Source: Pseudomonadota bacterium
GTDB lineage: Bacteria > Pseudomonadota > Gammaproteobacteria > Acidiferrobacterales > Acidiferrobacteraceae
Reading direction: 5' to 3'
Assembly (NCBI GenBank): GCA_021827145.1
Contig: JAKAXK010000002.1
Coordinates: 21,484-85,483 of the forward strand
Length of the DNA stretch: 64,000 nt
The position numbers and the translations under genes are program-made. The first letter of the stretch is position 1. The number at the start of each line of letters is the position of its first letter. This document shows, piece after piece, positions 7,921 to 16,193 of the stretch. A model generated the notes under the pieces. That model saw only the letters and a list, made by a program, of their open reading frames with translations. It had not been told where the DNA came from and ran no database searches.

Positions 7921-9654
7921 ATGACAACTGAGGCGACCATGATGGAATCCACACCGGCGGCGCGACCGCGCAAGGCGCGTCTCGGCGATCTCCTTGTGGA
8001 AAACAAGGTGATCTCGAAGGAGCAGCTTGAGACCGCGCTCGACGACCAGCGCAAGAGTGGCCGGCGTCTTGGGCGTGTCTTGATCGAGAATGGCTACCTC
8101 ACCGAAGACGCGCTGCTCGATTTCCTGTCACGCCAATTGCGCATACCGTACGTCGATCTGCGCCGCTACACCTTCATGCCCGAGGTCGTGCGTCTGATCC
8201 CCGAGGCCTATGCCAGGCGCTTCCGGGCCGTTGCCTTGCGCGAGGAGGATGGCGCTATCCTCGTGGGGCTTGCCGACCCGATCGACATCTTTGCCCATGA
8301 CGAGATTGCGCGGCTCGTCCAGAGACCTCTGAAGCTCGCGGTCGTGAAGGAGAGTGATCTCCTGAAGGCCCTGGATGTGGTCTATCGGCGCACCGAGGAG
8401 ATCAGCGGGCTTGCCGCCGAGCTCGAGCAGGAGTTGTCGGCCTATGATATCGACCTTGGGATTACGGTCGCGGCCGAGGCCGTCAACGACGCCCCGGTCG
8501 TCAAGCTTCTGCAGACCATCTTCGAAGATGCGATCCAGGTGAATGCCTCCGATATTCATATCGAGCCGGACGAGAGCGCGGTGCGGGTACGATTCCGCAT
8601 CGACGGGGAACTGCGCATACAGACCACCGCTGATCGCAGGATCGCCCAGGCGCTGGTGTCGCGTCTGAAACTCATGGCCTCGCTCGACATCTCCGAGCGC
8701 AGGCTTCCACAGGATGGTCGCTGCCAGGTGCGATTCCGCGAGACCGTCATCGACGTCCGCCTCTCCACGGTGCCCGTGCAGCACGGCGAATCGGTCGCTA
8801 TGCGTCTCTTGAATCAGTCCAACGGCATTCTCGAGCTTGATCGGCTCGGCATGCCGGACGATGTGCTCGGGCGCTTGCGCGCCATGATCCATCAGCCCCA
8901 CGGACTCGTGCTCGTCACGGGTCCTACGGGTAGCGGCAAGACCACGACCCTTTATGGTGCCCTGAAGGAGCTCAATGTGCCCTCGGCGAAGGTCTTGACC
9001 GTTGAGGACCCGGTCGAGTACAGGCTTGCGGGCGTCAATCAGGTCCAGGTCAACCCCAAGATTGACCTGTCGTTCGCGCGGGTGCTGCGCGCCTTTTTGC
9101 GCCAAGACCCGGATATCATTCTGATCGGCGAGATGCGTGACACCGAGACCGTGGAAATCGGACTACGCGCCGCCATGACCGGGCATCTCGTTCTCTCGAG
9201 CCTCCATACCCATGATGCGGTATCGAGTGCTTTGCGCCTCATGGATATGGGGGCTGAGCCTTATCTCGTGGCCGCCTCCTTGCGCGGTGTCGTGGCGCAG
9301 AGGCTCGTGCGCCGCGTGTGCGATAGTTGCGGGGAGCCGGTTGCGCCGACGCCGGCGGAAAAGGCGCTCTTCGAGGCCGATCTAGGCGCCGACATACCTC
9401 TGACCCTGAAGCGGGGTCGCGGTTGCGCCTTTTGTCAGCACACGGGTTTTCGCGGGCGGGTCGGGGTCTATGAGATTCTCGAGATCGATGAGGCATTGAT
9501 GTTCGCCCTGCAAAAGCGCGACCCCGAGGCCTTCTCGCGTGCAGCGCTTGCGGCCCCCCACTATCGGAGGTTGCGTGCCGAGGCCCTTGGGCAGGCGGCG
9601 CGCGGTGTCACCACCGTGGAAGAGGCCATGCGCGCCGTGTACGGGACCGGCTGA
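7921..9654 (+). CDS. mshE: Pilus extension ATPase MshE with MshEN c-di-GMP domain
   Basis: 577 residues. Residues about 20-75 hold two 24-residue MshEN motifs separated by five residues: the first runs from RLGDLLVENKVIS to LDDQ, the second from RLGRVLIENGYLT to LSRQ. This is the known c-di-GMP-binding pattern; the first copy has Lys where the consensus has Gly. The GspE/PilB ATPase core follows with Walker A GPTGSGKT (334-341), DPVEYR, Walker B ILIGEMRD and the zinc tetracysteine CDSC...CAFC. It powers pilus assembly at the inner membrane. Start choice is uncertain: ATG 7921 lacks a clear ribosome site, while ATG 7939 follows GAGGCGACC. A weak promoter-like pair (TTGCGG at 7873, TAGACT near 7895) lies upstream. 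Confidence 0.92.
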   Translation: MTTEATMMESTPAARPRKARLGDLLVENKVISKEQLETALDDQRKSGRRLGRVLIENGYLTEDALLDFLSRQLRIPYVDLRRYTFMPEVVRLIPEAYARRFRAVALREEDGAILVGLADPIDIFAHDEIARLVQRPLKLAVVKESDLLKALDVVYRRTEEISGLAAELEQELSAYDIDLGITVAAEAVNDAPVVKLLQTIFEDAIQVNASDIHIEPDESAVRVRFRIDGELRIQTTADRRIAQALVSRLKLMASLDISERRLPQDGRCQVRFRETVIDVRLSTVPVQHGESVAMRLLNQSNGILELDRLGMPDDVLGRLRAMIHQPHGLVLVTGPTGSGKTTTLYGALKELNVPSAKVLTVEDPVEYRLAGVNQVQVNPKIDLSFARVLRAFLRQDPDIILIGEMRDTETVEIGLRAAMTGHLVLSSLHTHDAVSSALRLMDMGAEPYLVAASLRGVVAQRLVRRVCDSCGEPVAPTPAEKALFEADLGADIPLTLKRGRGCAFCQHTGFRGRVGVYEILEIDEALMFALQKRDPEAFSRAALAAPHYRRLRAEALGQAARGVTTVEEAMRAVYGTG

Positions 9655-10889
9655 TGCCCGCCTTCCGCTACAAGGGGCGCAATGGCCGTGGCGAGGCGGT
9701 TGCGGGGCTCATGGAGGGGGCGAGCCCGGACGCGGTGGCGAGCCACCTCTTCAATCTCGGCATCACACCCATCGACATCCGCGGGACCGCAACCAAATCG
9801 CAAGCCTTGTGGCTCCGCGAGCTCGGCCGCTCGCGCGTCGACCTGACCGATCTCGTCCTGTTTTGTCGGCAGATGTACACCCTCCTCAAGGCGGGTGTAC
9901 CCATCATGCAGGCCTTGCAGGGTCTGCGCGATTCCACGCACAATCGCACGCTCGCCTCCGTCATCGGGCAGCTCAACGACGCCCTGGACGCGGGTCTCGA
10001 CTTGACCGCCGCCGTGAAGCGTCATCCCAAGATCTTCTCGACCTTGTTCGTGGCCTTGATCCAGATCGGGGAGACGAGTGGCACGCTCGATCAATCGTTT
10101 CTGCAGCTCGCGGGTTATCTGGAGCGTGACCGCGAGACCGAGCAGCGCGTCAAATCGGCTACCCGTTACCCCAGTTTCGTCGTAGTCGCCCTGGTTCTCG
10201 CGGTCTTCATCATCAACATCTTTGTCATTCCGGCCTTCGCCCATGTCTATGCCGGCCTGCACGCCAAACTGCCGCTTGCCACCCGCATCCTGATCGCGGC
10301 GTCCAATTTCACGGTGCATTATTGGTACGAGGTCCTGGGCGCGGTCGCGCTTACCGTGCTCGGGGTGCGCGCTTATGTGCGCACGACCGGTGGACGTTAT
10401 CGGTGGCACAGACTGCGTCTTAGGCTTCCGATCATAGGGCCCATTCTGACCCGCGCCCTGCTCGGGCGCTTTGCGCGCGCCCTTGCCATCACCGTGAAAA
10501 GCGGCGTACCGCTGATACAGGGTCTCACCGTCATAAGCCGGGCGGTCGACAATGACTATGTGGCCGCGCGCGTGCTACAGATGCGCGATGGCGTGGAGCG
10601 CGGCGAGACGCTTGCACGTGCGGCGCAGGCCACGGGAATGTTCCCTCCGCTCGTGCTGCAAATGGTGACGGTGGGTGAGGACAGCGGCGCGATCGACAGC
10701 CTCATGACCGAGGTTGCGGATTATTACGAACGCGAGGTGGACTACGATCTGCGCAACTTGAGCACCGCCATAGAGCCGCTGCTGGTGGTCGCCATGGGGA
10801 TCATGGTCTTGATATTGGCGCTCGGCGTGTTTCTGCCGATGTGGGATCTGGCCCATGCGGCCTTTCAGAGAAACGGGGGACAGGTATGA
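9654..10889 (+). CDS. mshG: Pilus inner-membrane platform protein MshG (PilC/GspF family)
   Basis: 411 residues; its ATG overlaps the mshE stop (TGATG). The N-terminus MPAFRYKGRNGRGE and the two GspF domains are typical: each has a helical part (DLVLFCRQMYTLLKAGVP near residue 63; FARALAITVKSGVPLIQGL near residue 274) followed by hydrophobic membrane segments (VVVALVLAVFIINIFVIPAF and the C-terminal PLLVVAMGIMVLILALGVF). Family role: the cytoplasmic membrane platform on which the ATPase works. Confidence 0.93.
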   Translation: MPAFRYKGRNGRGEAVAGLMEGASPDAVASHLFNLGITPIDIRGTATKSQALWLRELGRSRVDLTDLVLFCRQMYTLLKAGVPIMQALQGLRDSTHNRTLASVIGQLNDALDAGLDLTAAVKRHPKIFSTLFVALIQIGETSGTLDQSFLQLAGYLERDRETEQRVKSATRYPSFVVVALVLAVFIINIFVIPAFAHVYAGLHAKLPLATRILIAASNFTVHYWYEVLGAVALTVLGVRAYVRTTGGRYRWHRLRLRLPIIGPILTRALLGRFARALAITVKSGVPLIQGLTVISRAVDNDYVAARVLQMRDGVERGETLARAAQATGMFPPLVLQMVTVGEDSGAIDSLMTEVADYYEREVDYDLRNLSTAIEPLLVVAMGIMVLILALGVFLPMWDLAHAAFQRNGGQV

Positions 10890-10909
10890 GGCGCGTTGGT
10901 GAACGCGGT

Positions 10910-10931
10910 GACCTCGCCGTCCGGCGAGGTC
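10910..10931 (+). other. Perfect 9-bp hairpin between mshG and mshI
   Basis: GACCTCGCC at 10910-10918 pairs perfectly with 10923-10931 around the loop GTCC. A run of six T follows 12 bases later (10943-10948), too far for a classic terminator. The 169-base gap 10890-11058 is the largest within the operon and holds no convincing gene. The hairpin may stabilise or pause the transcript between the pilin/ATPase half and the assembly half. Confidence 0.4.
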
Positions 10932-11058
10932 GGAAAAGTGCGGTTTTTTGGGGGTGACGACCCGGGTTGTGCGTGCTACTGTCGGCAAAAGAGCGGCCGG
11001 CGGGGCTTGAACCCGCTTACAGGGTGGTCTCATAAAAGCTCGGTGATAAGGGGGGAGT

Positions 11059-11973
11059 ATGTGGGGACGCTTAAGGCGCGAGCGCAAGGGTGCCGGTCTG
11101 TCCGGCATCGGCGTGCATGCGTCGGGGCTTTCCTATGTGAGCGTCACCCGTCATCCACGGGGACCGGCGCGCGTGGAGGCCGCTGAATTCCGGCCCTTCG
11201 ACGGCGTGGAGCCCGCCCGGGTCCTGGCGCGGCTCGTGCTGGACCACGACCTCAAGCGCCGCCCCTGTACCACCCTTTTGCGGGAAGGCGAATATCGGCT
11301 CTTGCAGACCGAGGCGCCGGAGGTAAAGTCCGAGGAACTGCGTGCCGCGCTGCGCTGGCGCATAAAGGACTTGATCGATTTCCATGTCAATGACGCGACC
11401 ATAGATGTCTTCGATGTGCCCGTGCGCATGCCGGGACGGCCCGCGCTCGTTTATGTGGTCGTCGGACGCAATGAGGCGATACGCGAGCGCGTCGATCTCA
11501 TGCACAATGCCGGCGCGGCCCTCGACATCATAGATATCCCGGAGCTTGCGCAACGCAATCTGGCGCAGCTCCTCGCGCAAGACCAGGAAGGCGTGGCGCT
11601 GCTCACGCTGACGGAAGACGGTGGTTTTATCACCATTACGCGCAAGGGCGAGCTCTATCTGTCACGCGCGATCACCGACACCCCGGCGGCGCTCGCCGAT
11701 GCTCGGGGATTTGAGCGTCTACTGCTCGAGTTGCAGCGCTCTTTGGATTATTTCGAAAGCTCCTTTCGGCAGAGCCCCATCATGCATGTCGTCGTGGCGC
11801 CCGCGTCGACCCGCACCGAGCCGCTCGTGGCCTTCCTGCAGACGCACCTCGTCCAGCGCGTCGTACCTTGGGAGGCGGGGCACTACGGAGACGTCGAACT
11901 AGCCGTCCCTGTCCCGGAGACCTGTCTCCTGACGTTGGGCGCGGCCCTGCGCCATGAGAAGGTGGTCCTATGA
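11059..11973 (+). CDS. mshI: MSHA biogenesis protein MshI (PilM-like)
   Basis: 304 residues with a strong ribosome site (GGGGGGAG) before ATG 11059. The protein has the actin-like PilM/MshI organisation without catalytic motifs: an N-terminal strand pair (GIGVHASGLSYVSV), the characteristic EELRAALRWRIKDLIDF helix near residue 95, and LLLELQRSLDYFESSF near residue 220. In MSHA systems MshI is the cytoplasmic partner of the PilN/PilO-like alignment proteins. It overlaps the next gene by ATGA. Confidence 0.85.
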   Translation: MWGRLRRERKGAGLSGIGVHASGLSYVSVTRHPRGPARVEAAEFRPFDGVEPARVLARLVLDHDLKRRPCTTLLREGEYRLLQTEAPEVKSEELRAALRWRIKDLIDFHVNDATIDVFDVPVRMPGRPALVYVVVGRNEAIRERVDLMHNAGAALDIIDIPELAQRNLAQLLAQDQEGVALLTLTEDGGFITITRKGELYLSRAITDTPAALADARGFERLLLELQRSLDYFESSFRQSPIMHVVVAPASTRTEPLVAFLQTHLVQRVVPWEAGHYGDVELAVPVPETCLLTLGAALRHEKVVL

Positions 11974-12617
11974 GCGCTCAGCAGATCAACCTTTACCACC
12001 CCATCTTTCGCCGCGAGCAAAAGCTGTTCTCGGCCGTCACCATGATGCGCGCATGGTTTGCTTTACTCGCGGTAGGGGTTGCCGCGGCGGCATTCGACGC
12101 CTGGCAAGTCCACGGGCTGGCCGGGGCGCTTGCAAACGCTCAGCGCACCGAGCAGGCCGCTCAGGCGCAGCTGGTATCCGCCGAGCACATTTTTGGTGTA
12201 GGTCACGCCCGCGCACAACTGGCGGCACTGGAGGCGCGCGAGCGGGCCCTGAAGGGGGTCGCGCGTTTCTTGCGCGAGAGCCGGCGTGCCGAGGTGGGGC
12301 CCGCCCCCGTGCTGCTTGCCATGAGCGACGCCATCGTGCCCGGAGTCTGGATCACGCGCTTCTCGCTGGACCGCAAGCGCCACGCCTTGATACTGGCGGG
12401 CCATAGTATGCGTCCCGCGCAGGTGCCACTTTTCCTGCATCGCCTCGTAGCTCGTCCCACGCTTGTCGGCTACCGGTTCCGAACGTTTGCCATTACACGC
12501 CCCCGTCATGCCGCGCATTACAGGCCCTATGTGGACTTTACGGCGAGTACGGCAGCCTCGAAGTCGAAGGCCGCGATGAAGTCGGACGCGCCACGTTCTG
12601 CCAAGGGGGCGACATGA
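11970..12617 (+). CDS. PilN-like pilus alignment protein
   Basis: 215 residues. The N-terminus SAQQINLYHPIFR is the short cytoplasmic PilN-type sequence that docks on PilM/MshI (consensus INLxP). One membrane segment follows (about residues 28-45), then a coiled-coil-prone region rich in Ala, Glu and Arg (GALANAQRTEQAAQAQL) and a periplasmic ferredoxin-like domain. The tail is Lys/Ser/Ala-rich. It sits where MSHA loci place a second MshI-like or PilN gene. Both ends overlap the neighbours by ATGA. Confidence 0.8.
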   Translation: MSAQQINLYHPIFRREQKLFSAVTMMRAWFALLAVGVAAAAFDAWQVHGLAGALANAQRTEQAAQAQLVSAEHIFGVGHARAQLAALEARERALKGVARFLRESRRAEVGPAPVLLAMSDAIVPGVWITRFSLDRKRHALILAGHSMRPAQVPLFLHRLVARPTLVGYRFRTFAITRPRHAAHYRPYVDFTASTAASKSKAAMKSDAPRSAKGAT

Positions 12618-13252
12618 ACGTGAAGGCGTTGTTTGCGACTGGGCAGGAGCGGATCGACGCGCTCACCTTGCGCGAACGCATTTTACTCTTCGCGGCCATC
12701 GTGGCTGTCACCTATGGGCTCGTGGTGGCGGTCGCGATCCATCCACTCGAGGTCCGCGCGCAGGTCGTCAAGACCGATCTTGTGAAGACCCGCGCCCAGA
12801 CGGCCGTCGTCAATACCCGACTCGAGACCTTGCTGGCGCCCGGCACGCGGGCCCGCGAGCACGCGGAGCGCAAAACCTTGAGTCGCCAGATCCGTGTCCT
12901 GAGAAGGCGTCTTGCGCGCCTCACAGGGGCTTTGGTGCCGGCGCGCGAGATGCCAGCGCTCTTGCGTGAGGTGCTGGCCCGCACGCCAGGAGTGACGCTC
13001 GTGGCGCTGACGAATCGAGGCACGATCGCCATGCGCCGTAGCCCGAAGGCCAAACCGTTCATCTATCGGCACGAGATGGCGCTGGTGGTGCGCGGACCCT
13101 ACCGGGCTTTGGTCCATTACCTGACGGCGCTTGCCCACACCAAGAGGCACGTGCTGTGGGGTCGCGTGACCCTCACGGCGGATCACTACCCCTTTTCCAC
13201 GCTGCGGTTGCGCGTCTACACCCTGAGTTCCCATGAGGCCTTGCTCGAATGA
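12614..13252 (+). CDS. mshJ: MSHA biogenesis protein MshJ (PilO/GspM-like)
   Basis: 212 residues. It has a short cytoplasmic N-terminus, one membrane helix (about residues 24-44, ILLFAAIVAVTYGLVVAV), a basic coiled-coil region and a periplasmic domain. The C-terminal YRALVHYLTALAHTKRHVLWGRV is typical of MshJ. Bitopic architecture and place between the PilN-like gene and mshK support the call. It likely forms a heterodimer with the PilN-like protein. Confidence 0.82.
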   Translation: MNVKALFATGQERIDALTLRERILLFAAIVAVTYGLVVAVAIHPLEVRAQVVKTDLVKTRAQTAVVNTRLETLLAPGTRAREHAERKTLSRQIRVLRRRLARLTGALVPAREMPALLREVLARTPGVTLVALTNRGTIAMRRSPKAKPFIYRHEMALVVRGPYRALVHYLTALAHTKRHVLWGRVTLTADHYPFSTLRLRVYTLSSHEALLE

Positions 13253-13620
13253 TTGGCACGGTCCTTGTATGGTATCGGAGCATGAATAGAAAACGATTCA
13301 TAGCAATGGTGCTCGTCGCCTTGGCGCAAGGCGCCCCGGCCTATGGTTTGACGGACCCGACGCGGCCCCCGTGGCTCGCGCCGATCGACCCCCGGCCCGC
13401 GCACGCGGGTCTCCAGGCGATTTTGCGCGATGGGCCGCGGCAGCTTGCGATCATTGACGGGCGACTGTCGGCCGTGGGGGCGCGCGTCGGGATCGATCGT
13501 CTGGTCGCTATCCGCAGGAACTCGGTGGTACTTTCCGGACCCCATGGGACACGTCGGTTGTTCCTGGGCTCGCAAGGCGGAATCAAGAAGACGGCGATTT
13601 TAAAGGAAGGCGCTTCATGA
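13249..13620 (+). CDS. mshK: MSHA biogenesis protein MshK-like (PilP role)
   Basis: 123 residues from ATG 13249, which overlaps the mshJ stop as ATGA; ATG 13282 would give a more canonical signal peptide (MNRKRFIAMVLVALAQGAPAYG) but its GGAG is only one base away. The mature protein opens with DPTRPPW, the hallmark of MshK/PilP-type pilotin-associated proteins, followed by a small beta-rich domain (LQAILRDGPRQLAIIDGRL). It probably links the PilN/O-like inner-membrane proteins to the MshL secretin. Confidence 0.78.
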   Translation: MIGTVLVWYRSMNRKRFIAMVLVALAQGAPAYGLTDPTRPPWLAPIDPRPAHAGLQAILRDGPRQLAIIDGRLSAVGARVGIDRLVAIRRNSVVLSGPHGTRRLFLGSQGGIKKTAILKEGAS

Positions 13621-15332
13621 GCTATGCGTATCCGCGGTGGTTTATGGCGAGCATGTTGCTCGCGTTAGGGGCTTGCGCTCCGCGCGGATTCGACAAGCCG
13701 CTTACGGCGCGCATGCAGCACAAGCTCGCATCCGCCGCGCGTTCACAGAACAAGGTCGCGATCCCCGCCGCTGTGGCAAGCGCGCTCGTACCGCCGGTCA
13801 CGATCCGGCTCCCGCGTGCCCGCGCATTGGCCGTTCCGAGCCGTTTCGATTTCAATACAGACAATGCGCCCGCCGCGCAGGTATTCACGCAACTCGTGCG
13901 TGGCACATCCTATAGCGTCGCCTTGCCGAGCCGTCTCGCGGGGCGTATCACCGTGCATTTGAAGAATGTGACGGTGCCCGAGGCGATGCGTGTCATACGC
14001 ACCGAGAACGGTTATCAGTATCGGCGTCGCGGACACCAGTATTACATTTTGCCACCGGGTCTCAGGACCGAGATCTTTCGGGTCCATTATCTTGATATCG
14101 TGCGCACCGGCACTTCGGAGACGCGGCTCACGGGCCAAAGCCTCACGAGCGTTGGGACGAGCGGCGGCATGACGGGTGGTGCACCCATGCCTTCGAGCGG
14201 TCAGCGGACCACGGCCCCCACGATTTCCGTGAAGACCACCTCGCGCAGCGATTTTTGGAAGACACTTGCGACGACCGTGACGGCACTCGTCGGCAAGGGG
14301 CCGGGGCACGAAGTCATCGCCAATCCTCAAGCGGGTCTGCTGGTGGTGCGCGCCGGCCCCCGGACCCTTTACACCGTGAGCCGCTTTCTGCGTCTCACGC
14401 AGGCCAGCGTGGATCGCGAGGTCGTCATCGACGCCAAGATCCTCGAAGTCGACCTGAAGAGCGGCTACCAGAGCGGTATCGACTGGGCGAAGCTCGGCAA
14501 CGTCGCCGGCGCCCAACTCATGGGCGCGCAAACGGGAGGCAGCCAGCTCCTGTCTTCGGGGGTGTCGACCATAGGCGGTAACGCCGGCAACATCAATCCC
14601 GCGACCGGCACTCCGAATCCATATGGGCCAAGCGCCTACTCGCCCATCGACAATACCGCCGTGTCGGCCTTTGGCGGCATCTTCAGTCTCGCGCTGCATG
14701 CTGGTAACTTCGCTGCCTTCATTCAGCTTCTAAACACCGAGGGGCGCGTCCAGGTCCTATCGAGTCCGCGCGTGTCTACGATGAACGAACAGAAGGCCGT
14801 CATTAAGGTCGGAGGCGACCAGTTCTTCGTGACCGGGGTCACGAACACCCAGTCTCTGGTCGGTATCTCTCCCGTCAGCACGCCGGCTGTCGAGCTTTCA
14901 CCGTTCTTCTCAGGCATCGCGCTCGATGTGACACCCGAGATCGATGGTCATGGATCGGTGGTTCTTTACATCCACCCCTCGGTGAGCCAAGTCACGCAGA
15001 TCAATCAGCAGTTCAGCGTCTCGGGGCAGGCCTTCAATCTGCCGCTTGCCTCAAGCTCCATCCAGGAGTCGGATTCGGTGGTGCGCGCGCAGAGTGGCCA
15101 GGTGATCGTCATCGGCGGCTTGATGAAAGAAGGGTCGACGAACAACAATGCCACGGTGCCCTTGCTCGGCAACATCCCGATCCTCGGGAATCTCTTCAAG
15201 GATAAAAAGGTGGTGAGGGTCAAGAAGGAACTTGTGATCCTTCTGAAGCCGACGGTCGTGAACTTAGGTGAGCCGTGGCGGCAGGAGCTGTCGCGCGCCC
15301 AGAGGCAGATTACGCGCATAACGGGACATTAA
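13617..15332 (+). CDS. mshL: MSHA secretin MshL, lipoprotein
   Basis: 571 residues. A signal peptide ends in the lipobox LALGAC with Cys20. A secretin/TonB short N-terminal domain follows (about residues 80-140, RFDFNTDNAPAAQVFTQLV), then an N1-type domain, and the C-terminal secretin gate/barrel: EVVIDAKILEVDL, VQVLSSPRVSTMNEQKAVIKVG, ALDVTPEIDG, and the end signature VIVIGGLMKEG...VPLLGNIPILGNLF. It forms the outer-membrane pore for the pilus. Start and stop are coupled to both neighbours. Confidence 0.94.
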   Translation: MSYAYPRWFMASMLLALGACAPRGFDKPLTARMQHKLASAARSQNKVAIPAAVASALVPPVTIRLPRARALAVPSRFDFNTDNAPAAQVFTQLVRGTSYSVALPSRLAGRITVHLKNVTVPEAMRVIRTENGYQYRRRGHQYYILPPGLRTEIFRVHYLDIVRTGTSETRLTGQSLTSVGTSGGMTGGAPMPSSGQRTTAPTISVKTTSRSDFWKTLATTVTALVGKGPGHEVIANPQAGLLVVRAGPRTLYTVSRFLRLTQASVDREVVIDAKILEVDLKSGYQSGIDWAKLGNVAGAQLMGAQTGGSQLLSSGVSTIGGNAGNINPATGTPNPYGPSAYSPIDNTAVSAFGGIFSLALHAGNFAAFIQLLNTEGRVQVLSSPRVSTMNEQKAVIKVGGDQFFVTGVTNTQSLVGISPVSTPAVELSPFFSGIALDVTPEIDGHGSVVLYIHPSVSQVTQINQQFSVSGQAFNLPLASSSIQESDSVVRAQSGQVIVIGGLMKEGSTNNNATVPLLGNIPILGNLFKDKKVVRVKKELVILLKPTVVNLGEPWRQELSRAQRQITRITGH

Positions 15333-16193
15333 ATGTACGAGCGCTACTTCGGGCTTCGCGAACTTCCCTTCGGGCTTACGCCGGATACCGAGTACTATTT
15401 TGCCCATGCGCGCCACCAAGAAGCCTTGAATATGTTGCTCGCCGCCGTGCGTATGGGCGAGGGTTTTCTGAAAGTGACGGGCGAAGTGGGTACGGGTAAG
15501 ACGCTTCTTTGCCGCAAGTTTCTCGCCGTCCTTGCCGCCGACCCGGAATTTATCACGGCCTATATTCCTAACCCCGCGCTCGAGTCCGTCGCGCTGTTGG
15601 AGGCCATCGCTGCCGAATTGGGGCTCCCGGCGGTCGCTGGCGCCAGCCCTCATGCCCTCATGCGCGCCCTGAGCGAACATTTGATTGCAAGCTGCGCGCA
15701 AGGGCGCCGCGTGATCCTCTGTCTGGATGAGGTCCAGGCGATGCCCATGGAGACGCTGGAGTCTCTGCGGCTCATCAGCAACCTCGAGACCGAGAAACGC
15801 AAGCTCCTGCAGATCGTGCTGTTCGGCCAACCGGAGCTCGACGTGCGCCTCGAGGAGCGGCAAGTTCGCCAATTGCGCCAACGCATCGCCTTCTCCTGCC
15901 GTCTTGCGCCTTTGTCACTGGCCGACACGGATGACTATTTGCGGCACAGGCTGCATGTGGCGGGCTACGAAGGCCCTGCGCTTTTTGGGAAGGGCGCCTT
16001 GCGTGTCCTCTACCGGGCGTCGGGTGGCGTCCCGCGGCTCGCCAACATCCTCGCCCATAAATCGCTCATGGTCGCCTACGGTGAAGGGTCGGCGCAGGTG
16101 CGGGCCCGGCATATGCGGCTTGCCTGCGCTGACACCGAGGCCACCCGCGGTCATGCGGGCCTTTTTGGTTTCCTGCCCTGGGGGCGTCGATGA
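15333..16193 (+). CDS. mshM: MSHA AAA ATPase MshM (ExeA-like)
   Basis: 286 residues beginning directly after the mshL stop. The N-terminus MYERYFGLRELPFGLTPD is the hallmark of the ExeA/MshM family. Walker A is GEVGTGKT (50-57), Walker B is ILCLDEVQAM, and a sensor region has LLQIVLFGQPEL. The C-terminal lid contains GGVPRLANILAHKSLMVAY. ExeA relatives use ATP to help assemble secretins through peptidoglycan; MshM is thought to do a similar job but lacks the peptidoglycan-binding extension here. Confidence 0.92.
   Translation: MYERYFGLRELPFGLTPDTEYYFAHARHQEALNMLLAAVRMGEGFLKVTGEVGTGKTLLCRKFLAVLAADPEFITAYIPNPALESVALLEAIAAELGLPAVAGASPHALMRALSEHLIASCAQGRRVILCLDEVQAMPMETLESLRLISNLETEKRKLLQIVLFGQPELDVRLEERQVRQLRQRIAFSCRLAPLSLADTDDYLRHRLHVAGYEGPALFGKGALRVLYRASGGVPRLANILAHKSLMVAYGEGSAQVRARHMRLACADTEATRGHAGLFGFLPWGRR

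Noticed and set aside
8128-9105. 325-codon minus-strand frame inside mshE
   Set aside because: Antisense shadow of a conserved ATPase; no start context or domain.
9561-10409. 282-codon minus-strand frame inside mshG
   Set aside because: Antisense shadow; MshG is well supported on the plus strand.
10896-11186. 96-codon frame between mshG and mshI
   Set aside because: Overlaps the start of mshI, contains the hairpin and has no protein-like features.
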